Assembly: GCA_964019335.1 (NCBI GenBank)
Contig: OZ025664.1
Location: forward strand, 62,001 to 126,000
Direction: 5' to 3'
DNA: 64,000 nt
DNA from: Diplonema japonicum
Lineage: Eukaryota > Euglenozoa > Diplonemea > Diplonemida > Diplonemidae
A program made the translations under genes and the position numbers. This document shows, one piece after another, positions 9,904 through 19,428 of the stretch. Positions within the stretch are counted from its first letter, which is position 1; each line of letters starts with the position of its first letter. The notes below the pieces were generated by a model that worked only from the letters and a program-made list of their open reading frames with translations, ran no database searches and was not told where the DNA came from.

Positions 9904-10438
9904 TTTGTTTGCTTAATAGATCTGTGATGTGGTGAACGTAATGTTACAAAAAAAGGGGCACGGACAGAAATAAACAAAAGGGGAAAGACAAGGGCGCATA
10001 ATTATTCTTGCGGTCCAAAAAGAAGGAACCAGTTGCTAAGAAGGAAATCGTTTGTTTATGCTCGTGCTTGTGGCTACTTCTCGTGGGGCCTATAGTAGCT
10101 GAAGTCACGTGTTGCAGCATCATATACTGCTTCGGGGAAATCAAAATAAAAAAAAGAAACTCACCATAAGCTGGACACCAGAGGCAAAACAAACATGCTT
10201 TGTCCCTTCTAGTAGTAGCCTGTGCTCTGATGGTAACCAACGTGGGAAGGTGAGAGCGCAGGTCCCTCCCACGGCCGTTCAGAACAGACGCTTCTGGTGA
10301 CCGTCACCGAAATGAGAATGGCGCCACGGGCTGCACACCTTCGGTCACACGGTGTGGCGGTTTTAATTCTGAAAAGTAATTTTACAGCAACAAGAAACCG
10401 GCCCGACATTGTCCCTCCCTGATCTACACTTACCCACC
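9904..10438. other. Intergenic spacer, no gene seen
   Basis: The spacer between OPRT and RPS8 copy 2 holds A-rich tracts (10143-10156) and no domain-bearing frame. It should contain the OPRT 3' UTR and the RPS8 trans-splice acceptor. Confidence 0.5.
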
Positions 10439-11104
10439 CTAGATCCCTTCCGCACCGTACTGAGCCCTGTAGGCCTTCATGGCCTCAAGCGTCTCTTTGG
10501 TGCTCGCATCGGGAGACTCCTCCAGGTACTTGATCAGTGTCTGGAGTGAGATGACGGAGAACACATCGACACCAAAATCTTTCTTTACTTCCTGGATCGC
10601 CGAGGTGGGTGTCTCTTTGCCCCTCTCCTGCCTGTCGAGTGCCACAACCACACCACTGATTTGCCCACCAGACTTGTCGATGAGTGCCTTCGACTCCCTG
10701 ATCGCTGTGCCCGCTGTGATAACATCGTCAATGACGAGGACCTTCTTCCCTTCAAGTGAAGCACCGATCAAGTTGCCGCCCTCTCCGTGGTCTTTAGCTT
10801 CCTTCCTGTTACAGCAGAACGGGGTGTTCACACCCTGGTGGTAGAGGGCGGTCACGGCAGCAGTCCCCAGCGTAATGCCCTTGTATGCAGGCCCAAACAC
10901 AACATCATACTGCACCCCACTGTCGACGATGGCTTTAGCATACACGGCACCAAGCTCCGCCATGGCCTTCCCATCGCTGAATACACCAGCGTTGAAAAAG
11001 TAAGGGCTCTCCCTGCCGCTCTTCAGAGTGAACTTTCCGAACTTCAGGGCACCATAATCGAGGGCAAGCTCGATCATCTTTTTCTGGTGTTCGTTGATAG
11101 ACAT
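10439..11104 (-). CDS. Orotate phosphoribosyltransferase, stand-alone
   Basis: The 221-residue enzyme converts orotate plus PRPP to orotidine 5'-monophosphate in de novo pyrimidine synthesis. Landmarks are an N-terminal helix, LKSGRESPYFFNAG (orotate-binding region), the flexible loop with RKEAKDHGEGG, and the PRPP-binding signature VLVIDDVITAGTA. Length and motifs match the bacterial/fungal dimeric PyrE type. It ends after a helical tail with a stop, so it is not fused to OMP decarboxylase; kinetoplastids are known for an OMPDC-OPRT fusion and most animals and plants for the opposite fusion. A CATCACAG acceptor precedes the ATG by 11 nt. The HIT gene stop is 59 nt upstream. Confidence 0.94.
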   Translation of the reverse strand: MSINEHQKKMIELALDYGALKFGKFTLKSGRESPYFFNAGVFSDGKAMAELGAVYAKAIVDSGVQYDVVFGPAYKGITLGTAAVTALYHQGVNTPFCCNRKEAKDHGEGGNLIGASLEGKKVLVIDDVITAGTAIRESKALIDKSGGQISGVVVALDRQERGKETPTSAIQEVKKDFGVDVFSVISLQTLIKYLEESPDASTKETLEAMKAYRAQYGAEGI

Positions 11105-11163
11105 GTTGACTGTTCCTGTGATGAGTTGTTTCTTTTCGTGAAGTACAAAACTTAAAGCTAAAA

Positions 11164-11643
11164 CTACAACTTACTCCTTTTAAGATATCTCTCAGCATCG
11201 CTATGAGATAGAGTCCACGGTTTCCACCACACAGGGCGGTGCTTCAGTCTGTGGTATGGTGAGTGGTATGTCCCTGCAAGGAGGTGCAAGTGCAGGTGAT
11301 CCACAGAGTTGAAGGGTGGTACATGAAAAACTGCAAGAGACGTAGAGACAAGAGCAGAAGGGAGAACCTTTGTTCTCACATCAAGAGAGGCGAACAGGGT
11401 GCTTGCATTTTCTTCTCTATGTAAGTGCTTAATATCCTTAACATGCTTGACAGGCACTGCAAGCAAGTGTACAGGGGCACTCTTTGTCCTGCTTTCAAAA
11501 ACTGCAACCACTCCATCATTATACACGCATTGCCGCCCTGTGGGGTCCCTACCATGAACTATCTCACAAAACACACATTTTTCTATTTCCCCACTATCTG
11601 TGTACCTCACAGCCTTGACCATTTTATTCTTTTTTCCCCCCAT
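11164..11643 (-). CDS. HIT-family hydrolase/transferase
   Basis: This is a histidine-triad protein of 159 residues if the ATG at 11643 is used; a second in-frame Met lies at 11622. It has the entry block CVFCEIV (two cysteines), then AVFESR, PVHLLAVPVKHV, and the HIT motif HLHLHLL within FNSVDHLHLHLLAG. HIT proteins cleave or transfer nucleotidyl groups via the middle histidine. The VFHVPPFNSV block before the triad recalls the HINT3-like subgroup (family memory). It is the first gene of the minus-strand block next to the strand switch. A pyrimidine-rich stretch ending in CTTGCAG inside the gene looks like an acceptor, but splicing there would break the reading frame. Confidence 0.85.
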   Translation of the reverse strand: MGGKKNKMVKAVRYTDSGEIEKCVFCEIVHGRDPTGRQCVYNDGVVAVFESRTKSAPVHLLAVPVKHVKDIKHLHREENASTLFASLDVRTKVLPSALVSTSLAVFHVPPFNSVDHLHLHLLAGTYHSPYHRLKHRPVWWKPWTLSHSDAERYLKRSKL

Positions 11644-12096
11644 CCCCAAAATATCTTTGTAAATTTCTGAGGCATGAAGTCTTCAGCACAGGTGAGGAGT
11701 ACAGATACAGGCATGCTGCACAGCCTAGGTGGCAAAAGGGGTGCCTACTAGGTGTTTTTGTAAGTTGAAAGGACCTGCATAGCAGCCTCCCACAGGGCCA
11801 AAAAGGGTTGCAAAATTTAAAGTAGCTCTGCAGTGTTGTTATATCCTGCCCATCCCACCCTGATGTTTGGGCAGGACCAGGGCAGGATGGTCCCAAGCTC
11901 AGGCCAGGATCCAAAAAAAAGTACCCAAAGAAGATTTTTTTCCTCACAAAAAAAGTGATTTTTTACCTCAGAGAAAAGGCTTTTTTCCCAAGGGTACCTA
12001 TACTTAGCCCTATAAGAGGTTTTTACTGGAAATACTCAACAGCTCAGTTTAGAAAGAACTGTCCAGACCTTGTAACCCTGGATGGCATTTTAACTC

Positions 12097-12357
12097 TTAC
12101 CTTGTCCATTTTTTATTTATTAATCCAAAAGGGTGAAATCCTGGATTGATTAGGTACATCTCAGTACCCTCCTTGCTGAGAATACAATGAATGTCTGCAA
12201 CTTTCTCACCCACAACTGCTTCAGTCAGTAGCTTCTCCTTCAGGTCCAGCTGCATCCCAAAACCTCCTCCCTTTGCTTTTCAGTGGTCTTCTTCCTTGAA
12301 GACAGCACCACAATGCACAGCTGTCTGCTTCAGCACACCAACCAGGCCAGCCACATC
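12097..12357 (-). pseudogene. Decayed coding fragment, family unknown
   Basis: An 87-codon stretch on the minus strand reads with good amino-acid composition and is broken by a single in-frame TGA about 26 codons in, where TGG (Trp) would fit. Recognisable pieces are DVAGLVGVLKQTAV before the stop and MQLDLKEKLLTEAVVGEKVA after it. It ends at a TAA that follows a GTAAG-like donor. No start codon or acceptor context is intact. I cannot assign the family; it could be a host gene remnant or part of a mobile element. Confidence 0.35.
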
Positions 12358-12472
12358 TTCCTTCTACGTTCATAACAAAGTTGTCAATGTTTACCTGTCT
12401 TCTTCTTTCTGCAGTTGGTCTTACCTGCCTCAACAGTAAACCTTAGCCTTTGGGATCTCCCTGTGTCTTCAA

Positions 12473-12667
12473 CAGGGGTGGGTCGTTCCGTTCCCTTCTG
12501 CCAAACTGGAAAGTCGGAACTTGGTGGAACGGCGGAACCGGAACATGGTGGAACTGGCGGAGCAGGGAATTCCTTACCTAATTTTTTTTCCCCCTTTTTT
12601 TTTTCTTTTTCTTTTTCCTCTTTGCATCATCAAGGTTGAAAGTGGTGACTATATCACCACAACATTG
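12473..12667 (+). repeat. Repeat family R5, possible short TIR element
   Basis: This ~195-bp unit starts CAGGGGTGGGTCGTTCCG and ends in CACCACAACATTG. Inside are repeated GGAAC..GGTGGAAC words, a CAGGGAATTCCTTACC block, poly-T, and GCATCATCAAGGTTGAAAG. Related copies lie at 15341-15420 and 15520-15632 (minus), 19288-19428 (plus) and 23575-23663 (minus). The CAG-initial end resembles hAT-type termini by general knowledge; no target-site duplication is visible. Confidence 0.55.
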
Positions 12668-13058
12668 TCTACTTGATTACAGGGGGCACACCTTGGCCTA
12701 GCTGTAGCTTCTTCTGCATTCCACGTCATGTCCTTAATGCATGTGGAGTGCAACTCAACCCCAGCCATGATGCCCTGGGTAACCAAGATTCTGCGCTCAT
12801 GCAGTTTACTGCATGTTCGTCACCCTGAGCATCTGCAATTCCACTGGTGATGACCGACCAAGTGGGTGGAATAAGGAAAATATATGAGTTAAAGGAGGCC
12901 GGTGTTGGTGGAGCCCTGCACAAGAACTGTCTACTTGATTACAGGGGGGTGCACCGCAGCCGAGTTGTAGCTTCTTCCGCGTTTCACGTCCTTAATGTGT
13001 GTGGTGTGCAGCTCAACCCCAGCCTGGGTGTCCTGGGCAACCAAGATTTCGGCGCTTG
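12668..13058 (+). repeat. Two degenerate copies of family R1
   Basis: Two plus-orientation copies are adjacent (about 12668-12860 and 12881-13058). Both contain TTGATTACAGGGGG, TGTAGCTTCTTC, CAACCCCAGCC and the CAACCAAGATT/TAACCAAGATT block. The first was apparently interrupted on its left by the R5 unit. The second abuts the polymerase-like fragment. Confidence 0.7.
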
Positions 13059-13619
13059 ACAATCATCTACCTCCACAATGGAAAGAACTATGACTTCAAC
13101 TTCATCCTTGAAGTGCTTGCAAAGCACATGGGAGAAGGACCCCAACAGATCAGTGACAAACATGTGAAGCTGGTGCAGCAGAATGGGGAGAAGACAATGG
13201 AGATAAGCATGGTGATGCCTTTGGGTCGGGCTGTGGGATATAAAGGTAAAGAAGTAGCAGTGCACACCCTTTTCTTCAGAGACTCCAATCATGTTCCCTG
13301 GCTCTCTGAGTAACCTCATGAAGAACATGCCTGTAGAGGATAAGAAGGAGCAGCATCGGTGGCTCACAAGTACGACCTACCCAACAACCTCTTTCACTAT
13401 GCACTAGAGAAAGGACACTTCCCCTACTCCTGGTTCGCCTCCCCTGAGAAGATCCACATGAGTCTTGACGACTTCCTCAACCTCCATGAGAACCATCAGG
13501 GTGTACTGTGGAAGAACAACCTCAGGGATGACACCATGTCAGATGAGGACCACAACACCATCATTAAGCTTGTCAAGCACCTCAGCTCATTTGAGAAGTT
13601 CCACAACCTCTACCTCAGC
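13059..13619 (+). pseudogene. Fragment of a family-B DNA polymerase (Polinton/plasmid-like), exonuclease region
   Basis: The fragment reads as protein over ~185 codons but shifts frame at least twice, near 13290 and 13365. Visible in order are an exonuclease II-type block (IIYLHNGKNYDFNFIL), a GSLSNLMKN segment like the LPGSL(D/E)xL block that follows the exo region, FPYSWFASPEKIH, and SDEDHN...FHNLYLSQ. This order (HNG..D, FRDS.., PGSL, KG.FPY, SDEDY..YL) is that of protein-primed or organellar/viral-type polB (DNA_pol_B_2-like) carried by Polinton/Maverick elements and linear plasmids. The polymerase half is absent: the fragment ends at an inserted CAGTGTTGG repeat. It has no start and is not functional. 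Confidence 0.6.
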
Positions 13620-13705
13620 CAGTGTTGGTCCAGACCCTTGAGGGACTCAGGGGACTCCAAGGGACAGGACAGGAGTCCCCTGAAATTTTCAGGGGTCTGG
13701 AGCAG
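13620..13705 (+). repeat. Short repeat E1 beginning CAGTGTTGG
   Basis: It begins CAGTGTTGGTCCAGACCC and contains self-complementary GGGGACTCC/GGAGTCCCC words, ending in CAGGGGTCTGGA. A reverse-complement copy ends at 21113 with CCAACACTG. It directly interrupts the polymerase-like fragment. Confidence 0.55.
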
Positions 13706-13706
13706 T

Positions 13707-13825
13707 GATGGGTGAATCCTAATTAGGACTAGACCGGACTGGACCGGACCGGACCGGACTGGACCAGACCGAACCAGACCGGACCGGACCGGACTGGACT
13801 GGACTGGACTGAACCGGACCGTACA
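13707..13825 (+). repeat. GGACC/GGACT minisatellite
   Basis: After CAGTGATGGGTGAATCC the sequence becomes a run of 5-bp units, GGACC, GGACT and variants (about 13727-13821). A related block reading GTCTGGTCAGTCTGG and ending ATTCACCCATCACTG is at 16090-16187 in opposite orientation, so the tract appears to be the core of a repeated unit with CAGTGATGGGTGAAT ends. Confidence 0.6.
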
Positions 13826-13986
13826 AGATACAACCACAACACCACATCCCCCCCTTTTTTTTGCTGCAGAGTTCAAACATATAAACAGATGTCTACAAGA
13901 AAAGATGTTACACAGGTACTGAGAGACGACAACAACAACAAAAACAACGAGAAACGAAGAAAAAAAAAAAACTTTTATCTTCTTTT

Positions 13987-15340
13987 TCAGGTGGTGGGGA
14001 TAACATGAAAATATAAGAAAAACATCAGATGTGTTGTTTGCTGTTGACCTCCTCATCGGTCATCACCGAGCAAACCACACGAGTGCAGAATCTTGGTTAC
14101 CCAGGGCGCCCCGGCTAGGGTTGAGCTGAACCCTGCACATTAAGGACACGACACGGAGCACAGAAGAAGCTACAACTCGGCCGCAGTGATTAAGGACACG
14201 ATGCAGAACGCAGAAGAAGCTACAACCCGGCTGCGGTGCACCCCCTGTAATCAAGTAGACAGTTCTTGTGCAGGGCACTGCCAACACCGGCCTCCTTTAA
14301 CTCTTGTATATTATTCCAAAGGTGGTGGGGATAGCATGAAAAAACATCAGATGTGTTGTTCACTGTTGACCTCCTCATCGGTCATCACCGGTAGCTCCCG
14401 AGTGGAAGAACATAATGCAGATGCTTAGGGTGACAAACAGGCAGCAAACTACACCACACACATTAAAGACATGACACGGAATGCAGAAGAAGCTACAACT
14501 CGGTTGCAGTGCGCCCCTGTAATCAAGCAGACAGTTCTTGTGCAGGGCGCCACCAACACCGGCCTCTTTTAACTCATATATATATCATTCAGGTGGTGGG
14601 GATAACATGGAAATATAAGAAGTACATCAGATGTGTTGTTCGCTGTTGACCTCCATGTTGGTCATCACCAGTAGCGCCCAAGTGGAGAACATAATGCAGA
14701 TGCTCAGGGTGATGAATTGGCAGCAAACTGCATGAGCGCAGAATCTTGGTTACCCCGGGTTGCTATGGCTGGGGTTAAGCTGCACACTGCACACATTAAG
14801 AACACAACACAGAACACAGAAGAAGCTACAACTCAGCTGCAGTGCCCCCCTGTATCAAGTTAACAGTTCTTGTGCAGGCACCGCCAACACGACGAACAGG
14901 CATTTCCTCCATCCACTTGGCCGGTCATCACCTGTAGCACCCTGAGTGGAAGAACAAATTGCAGATGCTCAGGGTGAGTAAACTACGTAGGGCACCAGCT
15001 GGGGTTGAGCTGCACACCGCATGCATTAAGGACACGACACGGAACGCAGAAGCGGCCAAGGTGCACCCCCTGTCACTGGTCTCCTTTACCTCTTTCATGT
15101 TATTTGGTGGTGGGGATCACAGAAATATGGAAATATAAGAAGTATATCAGATGTGTTGTTCGCTGTTGACCTCCATGTTGGTCATCACCGATTGTGCCCA
15201 AGTGGAGGAACGTATTGCAGATGCTCAGGGTGATGAACTGGCAGCAAACTACACAGGCCCAGAATCTTGGTTACCAGGGCCATGGCTGGTGTTGAGCTGC
15301 ACACTGCACACATTAAGGACACGACACGGAATATTGTGCT
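13987..15340 (-). repeat. Array of R1 repeats, minus orientation
   Basis: About five partial to near-complete R1 copies follow each other (starts near 13987, 14319, 14590, 14925, 15112). Each reads, in reverse complement, through the R1 landmarks: TTAAAGGAGGCCGGTG, CTGCACAAGAACTGTC, TTGATTACAGGGGG, TGTAGCTTCTTCTG, CAACCCCAGCC, GGTAACCAAGATT, CACCCTGAGCATCTGC and AACAACACATCTGATG. The segment 14590-15190 is closely repeated in the same orientation at about 22820-23420, so a part of this array was duplicated as a block. Poly-A tracts near 13960 mark the start of the array. Confidence 0.8.
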
Positions 15341-15632
15341 GTCAGTGTTGTGGTGATATAGTCACCACTTTCAACCTTGATGATGCAAAGAGGAAAAAAA
15401 AAAGGGGGGGGGGAAACTAGTTTGACACTCCATTTGTTTGTGCGCACGAGCGGAATTTTACCTAATAAAATAGCTCATTATGCTGCCATCAACTAGTTTT
15501 TAGTCTCGACAATAATATTGTTAAAACAAAAAAAAAAGTAAGGAATTCCCTGTTCCACCAAGTTCCGGTTCTGCCATTCTGCCAAGTTCCGACTTTCAGT
15601 TTGGTGGAAGGGAATGGAACGACCCAATCCTG
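15341..15632 (-). repeat. R5 fragments, minus orientation, split by ~100 bp of other sequence
   Basis: 15341-15400 carries the CAGTGTTGTGGTGATATAG end plus CTTTCAACCTTGATGATGC. 15520-15632 carries AAGGAATTCCCTGTTCC through GGAATGGAACGACCC. The intervening sequence (about 15421-15519) is A/T-rich and unassigned. Together they represent one R5 unit broken by an insertion. Confidence 0.5.
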
Positions 15633-15639
15633 CACAAGC

Positions 15640-15795
15640 AGAATCTTGGTTACCCAGGATGCCCCGGCTGGGGTTGAGCTGAACACCACACACATTAAGG
15701 ACACGACACGGAACGCAGAAGAAGCTACAACTCGGCTGTGGTGTACCCCCTGTAATCAAGTAGTCTTGTGCAGGTCCTTTAACTCATATATCTCT
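15640..15795 (-). repeat. R1 fragment, minus orientation
   Basis: It carries the AATCTTGGTTACCCAGG block, GGCTGGGGTTGAGCTG, AGAAGAAGCTACAACTCGG and CCCCCTGTAATCAAGTAG in reverse order relative to R1, then stops in TTTAACTCATATAT. Confidence 0.65.
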
Positions 15796-15998
15796 CACCG
15801 CGGCCGGGTTGTAGCTTCTTCTGTGTTCTGCATCGATCACCACAGCCGGGTTGTATTACATCCAAATACAACATTTCCGGACATTTGTACATACCTGCAG
15901 CTGCAGTGCACCAGAGTAGATAGGTGCAAATGGCTTGATGGAGCTGTGCATGTCTGTGGTATGAAGAAGAAAAAGAAAAAAAAAAAAAAAAAAAAGGC

Positions 15999-16029
<31 letters not shown>

Positions 16030-16263
16030 TGTCCAAAAATATTTAAAAAAAAAGTGTTTGCAGGTGTGTCAAAAATTGCAGAAAATTTTTGAGTCTGGTC
16101 AGTCTGGTCAGTCTGGCCGATCTGGTCAGTCCGGTCAGTCCGGTAAAATGGGTACACTGGACCAGACCGGATTCACCCATCACTGTCTGGAGGGGACTCA
16201 GGGGACTGGAGGGACTCAAGGGACTCAGGGGTCTGGAGGGGACTCAGGGGACTCTTGGGACAG

Positions 16264-17084
16264 TGATTAAGGACACAATGCAGAACACAGAAGAAGCTAC
16301 AACCTGGCCATGGTGGTTATGTATGTAATGACATGGAATGCAAGAAGTTACAACCTGGCTGCAGTGATTAAGGGCATGATGTGGAATGCAGAAGAAGCTA
16401 CATCCTGGCCATGGTGATTAAGGAAACGACGCGGAACGCAGAAGAAGCTACAACTCGGCTGTGGTGCACCCCCTGTAATCAAGTAGACAGTTCTTGTGCA
16501 GGGTGCTGCCAACACCAGCCTCCTTTAACTCATATATTTATCTCCTTTCTATTATTTTCAGGTGGGGGGGGATAACATGAAAATATGTGCAACAAACAGG
16601 CAGTGCAATGCAGGGGTTGAGCTGTACATTGCACATTAGGGGCATGGTGCTGAAAGCAAGGAACCAATCTGTTTACACAGGTTGTATAAACATACCCTCC
16701 TCTTGTACATATTATTTATTATTTCCCCCCTTTTCTATTACATCCAAATACAACATTTGATGTGGAAAGTAGAAACAACAGCTTGGCTTAGGTGTGTGAA
16801 AAAATGTGAGAAGACAAGAAAAAAAGAAGGAAAAAAAAAAGGTAAACACATCATGTATGTCAAAAAGAAAATCAAGGATTTTTTTCTCTTTTTTTTTCCC
16901 CATTTTTTTTTTCTAAAAAAAAAAAAAAAAAAAAAAAGTTGCAAAACTATCAAAAATAATGACAGTGTTGGGGAGAGTCCCATGAGTCCCGTGAGTCCCA
17001 TCAAGTCCCATCCTGTGGAGTCCCATGAGTCCTGTCCAGGCCTGTATTCCATTTTAGGGGATGGGATAGGACTGACCAACACTG
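16264..17084 (+). repeat. Left arm of a large inverted duplication
   Basis: This arm contains, left to right, four 51-bp-type units (GAAGAAGCTACAACC...), the R1 core in reverse complement, a ~300-bp segment with the landmarks AACAAACAGGCAGTGCAATG, AAGCAAGGAACCAATCTG and TACATCCAAATACAACATTTG, a poly-T/poly-A stretch, then the CAGTGTTGG element (16963-17084). The same landmarks appear in reverse complement in reverse order at 17447-18245, giving arms of roughly 0.7-0.8 kb around a spacer of about 360 bp (17085-17446). Confidence 0.7.
16963..17084 (+). mobile_element. 122-bp CAGTGTTGG/CCAACACTG element (possible MITE)
   Basis: It starts CAGTGTTGGGGAGAGTCCC and ends ATAGGACTGACCAACACTG, with internal repeated GAGTCCCAT words. 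A full-length reverse-complement copy of the same 122-bp length is at 20219-20340, and a truncated copy ends at 17512. No 8-bp target duplication is seen at either full copy, so mobility is inferred only from the repeated exact ends. Confidence 0.55.
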
Positions 17085-17446
17085 CCTGTGGTCCCATAGA
17101 AAGTAAAAGTGGAGAGGTAAAGAAAGCTTGGAGATTGAAATAGGGAGAGGGGCCACAGAAGCAATTAAACACCAACTGGAGAGTTGTGGGAGGCTTGCTT
17201 CACTGGCATGATGCTGTGGGGAGGCTACTTGCCTGACCTGGTGAAGCCACCTCCTTGTTCGATGTAATGGGATAAGGGACTCCATTGAGGGTGATGCTAA
17301 CTGGTGCCATGCGTAGGGTGGGCTCTCCCCCATCCAGGTTTCCCCACGTGTATGGCTTTAGAACAAGAGTTTCCCTTTTGCTTGTATTTCTCCAAACCAC
17401 AATTATCAGGAACCACCACAGGGAGGTTGGAAACATTGGTCCCCTG

Positions 17447-18245
17447 GATGGGACTCACGGGACTCCACAGGATGGGACTCGATGGGACTCATGGGACTCT
17501 CCCCAACACTGTCATTATTTTTAATAGTTTTGCAACTTTTTTTTTTTCTTTTTTTCCCTTTGGAAAAAAAAAAAAAAAAATGGGGAAAAAAAAAGAGAAA
17601 AAAATCCTTGATTTTGTTTGACATACATGATGTGTTTATCTTTTTTTTTTTTTTTTTTTTTTTCCTTCTTTTTTTCTTGTCTTCTCACATTTTTTCACAC
17701 ACCTAAGCCAAGCTGTTGTTTCTGCTTTCTGCATCAAATGTTGTATTTGGATGTAATAGAAAAGGGGGGAAATAATAAATAATATGTATAAGAGGAGGGT
17801 GTGTATGTTTATACAACCTGTGTAAACAGATTGGTTCCTTGCTTTCAGCACCATGCCCCTAATGCGTGTGATGTACAGCTCAACCCCTGCATTGCACTGC
17901 CTGTTTGTTGCACATATTTTCATGTTGTCCCCCCCCCCCCCCCCCACCTGAAAATAATACATAGGAGATAAATATATGAGTTAAAGGAGGCTGGTGTTGG
18001 CAGCACCCTGCACAAGAACTGTCAACAGGGGGGTGCACTGCAGCTGAGTTGTAGCTTCTTCTGTGTTCTGCATTGTTTCCTTAATCACTGTGGCTGGGAT
18101 GTAGCTTCTTCTGTGTTCCACACCATGCCCTTAATTACTGCAGCCAGGTTGTAACTTCTTGCATTCTGTGTCATTTCCTTAACCACCATAACCAGGTTGT
18201 AGCTTCTTCTGCATTCTGTGTTGTGTCCTTAATCACTGTGGCCAA
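17447..18245 (+). repeat. Right arm of the inverted duplication
   Basis: This is the reverse-complement counterpart of 16264-17084: a truncated CAGTGTTGG element (ends 17512), poly-T/A tracts, CAAATGTTGTATTTGGATG, CAGATTGGTTCCTTGC, CATTGCACTGCCTGTTTG, a C-run at 17927-17946, the R1 core at ~17975, and then four tandem 51-bp-type units (GTTGTAGCTTCTTCTGNNTTC...CCTTAATCACTGTGGCC). Confidence 0.7.
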
Positions 18246-19003
18246 GATTAGATGGATCCTTTCTAAGACACTGAGAATCCTCCCACCCATGTGGAGCCTT
18301 TCTGTTGCAATGAGGTTGACTGCTAGTTCCACCTTTGAAACTTGCCTGCCTTCCTCACCCCATTTTAGGGTGTTCAGCCAGTTGAGGACAAATGGGATTA
18401 GGCCTGGGAAGTATTTCTTCTGCAGCCCATGTTTGTGGTACCAGGGGAGAGGCTTCAGGGTTAAGAGGCCCAGTTGGAATGGTCTATTCCAGAAATGCTG
18501 GTTCGTGTACCTGACCTGCTTGTCAGCATGCAGGTTCTTGAGCTTGCCTGCCACTTCTGCTAGCATCAGGTGGAGCTCCTTGACTCTCAATAGGCTGATG
18601 TCCAAGTCCGAGGTAATGATGCTGTGTACACGGGTGCAGGTTGGCCAATTAGTGTGTTCTTGCACTAGCCATTCACGCTTGCACTAGCCATTCGGTGTTG
18701 GCCATTCGAAAACCGGTGTGCTGGGCATGCCAAATTGTATGCAGCAGGAGGTTGCTGGTCCCACCTCTAATGTCAAAGGGTGTGTCACACCCAAGGCATT
18801 TCGTTCGCATGCCATCCATGTCACTGTAGGCTCTAGGGTGCAGTGGAAGGATGGCACCAGTAACAGCACAAAGGATTCTCCTCGCTTTCTGTGGGTTGGT
18901 GATCACCACCTTGTTGTGTAGGATGTTTGTCTTCATCTCGTCCACTCCTGTCTTGATTCCTTTGAAAGTGTCCTGCTCTTCAGTGAGCTCACCCCACAGT
19001 TAA
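18240..19003 (-). pseudogene. Decayed coding sequence, unclassified (possible retroelement remnant)
   Basis: The minus strand reads as protein in two blocks with a stop and small gap near 18670. The first block (19003-18673) contains DEMKTNILHNKVVITNPQK and LPLHPRAYSDMDGMRTKCLG; the second (18665-18240) contains LLRVKELHLMLAEVAGKL, KYFPGLIPFVLNWLNTL and VSKVELAVNLIATERLHMG. Composition is protein-like over more than 220 codons with few breaks. I do not recognise a catalytic motif. A WxELxxdfxxxTG-like ending is reminiscent of C-terminal parts of LINE-like polyproteins, but that is a weak guess. Confidence 0.35.
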
Positions 19004-19059
19004 AAGAAGAAATTTTATTGTTTTTTTTTTTTTTTTTGTATATTGTTCACCAGGAGGTG

Positions 19060-19221
19060 CACATTGTGACACCTGCTTTTCCCTGTGCAGCATAGTGGTA
19101 TATGTTATAAAACACGTGCTGTGTTGTGCACCCTGTGTTGCATACATCATGTGTGTCGAAAATTTACAGTGTTGGGGTGGTTTGTGGGCCAGACCTCAGA
19201 CCACCAGTCTGGCCAACATTG
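19060..19221 (+). repeat. Repeat family R2
   Basis: R2 reads TGACACCTGCTTTTCCCTG, GCATAGTGGTATATGTTATA, TTGTGCACCCTGTGTTGC, then TCGAAAATTT followed by CAGTGTTGGGGTGGTTTG and ending in CCAACATTG (19167-19221 is the terminal inverted part). Other copies are 20540-20720, 21515-21725, 23664-23847 and 24115-24396, all in plus orientation. Confidence 0.65.
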
Positions 19222-19287
19222 CCCATCCAACCCTTTTTTACTTTTTTTTTTTTTTTTTTTTACATAGTCACAACAAGGTAGTATGGG

Positions 19288-19428
19288 CCTACTGGAACTT
19301 GGTGGAACTGGTAGAACATGGCAGAACAGGGAATTCCTTACCTAATTTTTTTTTTCTTTCCCCCTTTTTTTCCTCTTTGCATCATCAAGGTTGAAAGTGG
19401 TGACTATATCACCACAACACTGACCAGT
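19288..19428 (+). repeat. R5 copy, plus orientation
   Basis: It contains GGAACTTGGTGGAACTGG, CAGGGAATTCCTTACC, poly-T, GCATCATCAAGGTTGAAAG and ends in CACCACAACACTG, matching 12530-12667. Confidence 0.6.

Noticed and set aside
11290-11400. Intron in the HIT gene ending CTTGCAG
   Set aside because: The pyrimidine tract is suggestive, but removing it from any available GT donor breaks the frame before the FHVPPF block, whereas read-through keeps a normal HIT protein.
15601-16092. Frames with long poly-Lys or poly-Phe tracts in the repeat island
   Set aside because: They run through R1/R5 repeats and homopolymers; none has protein-like composition.
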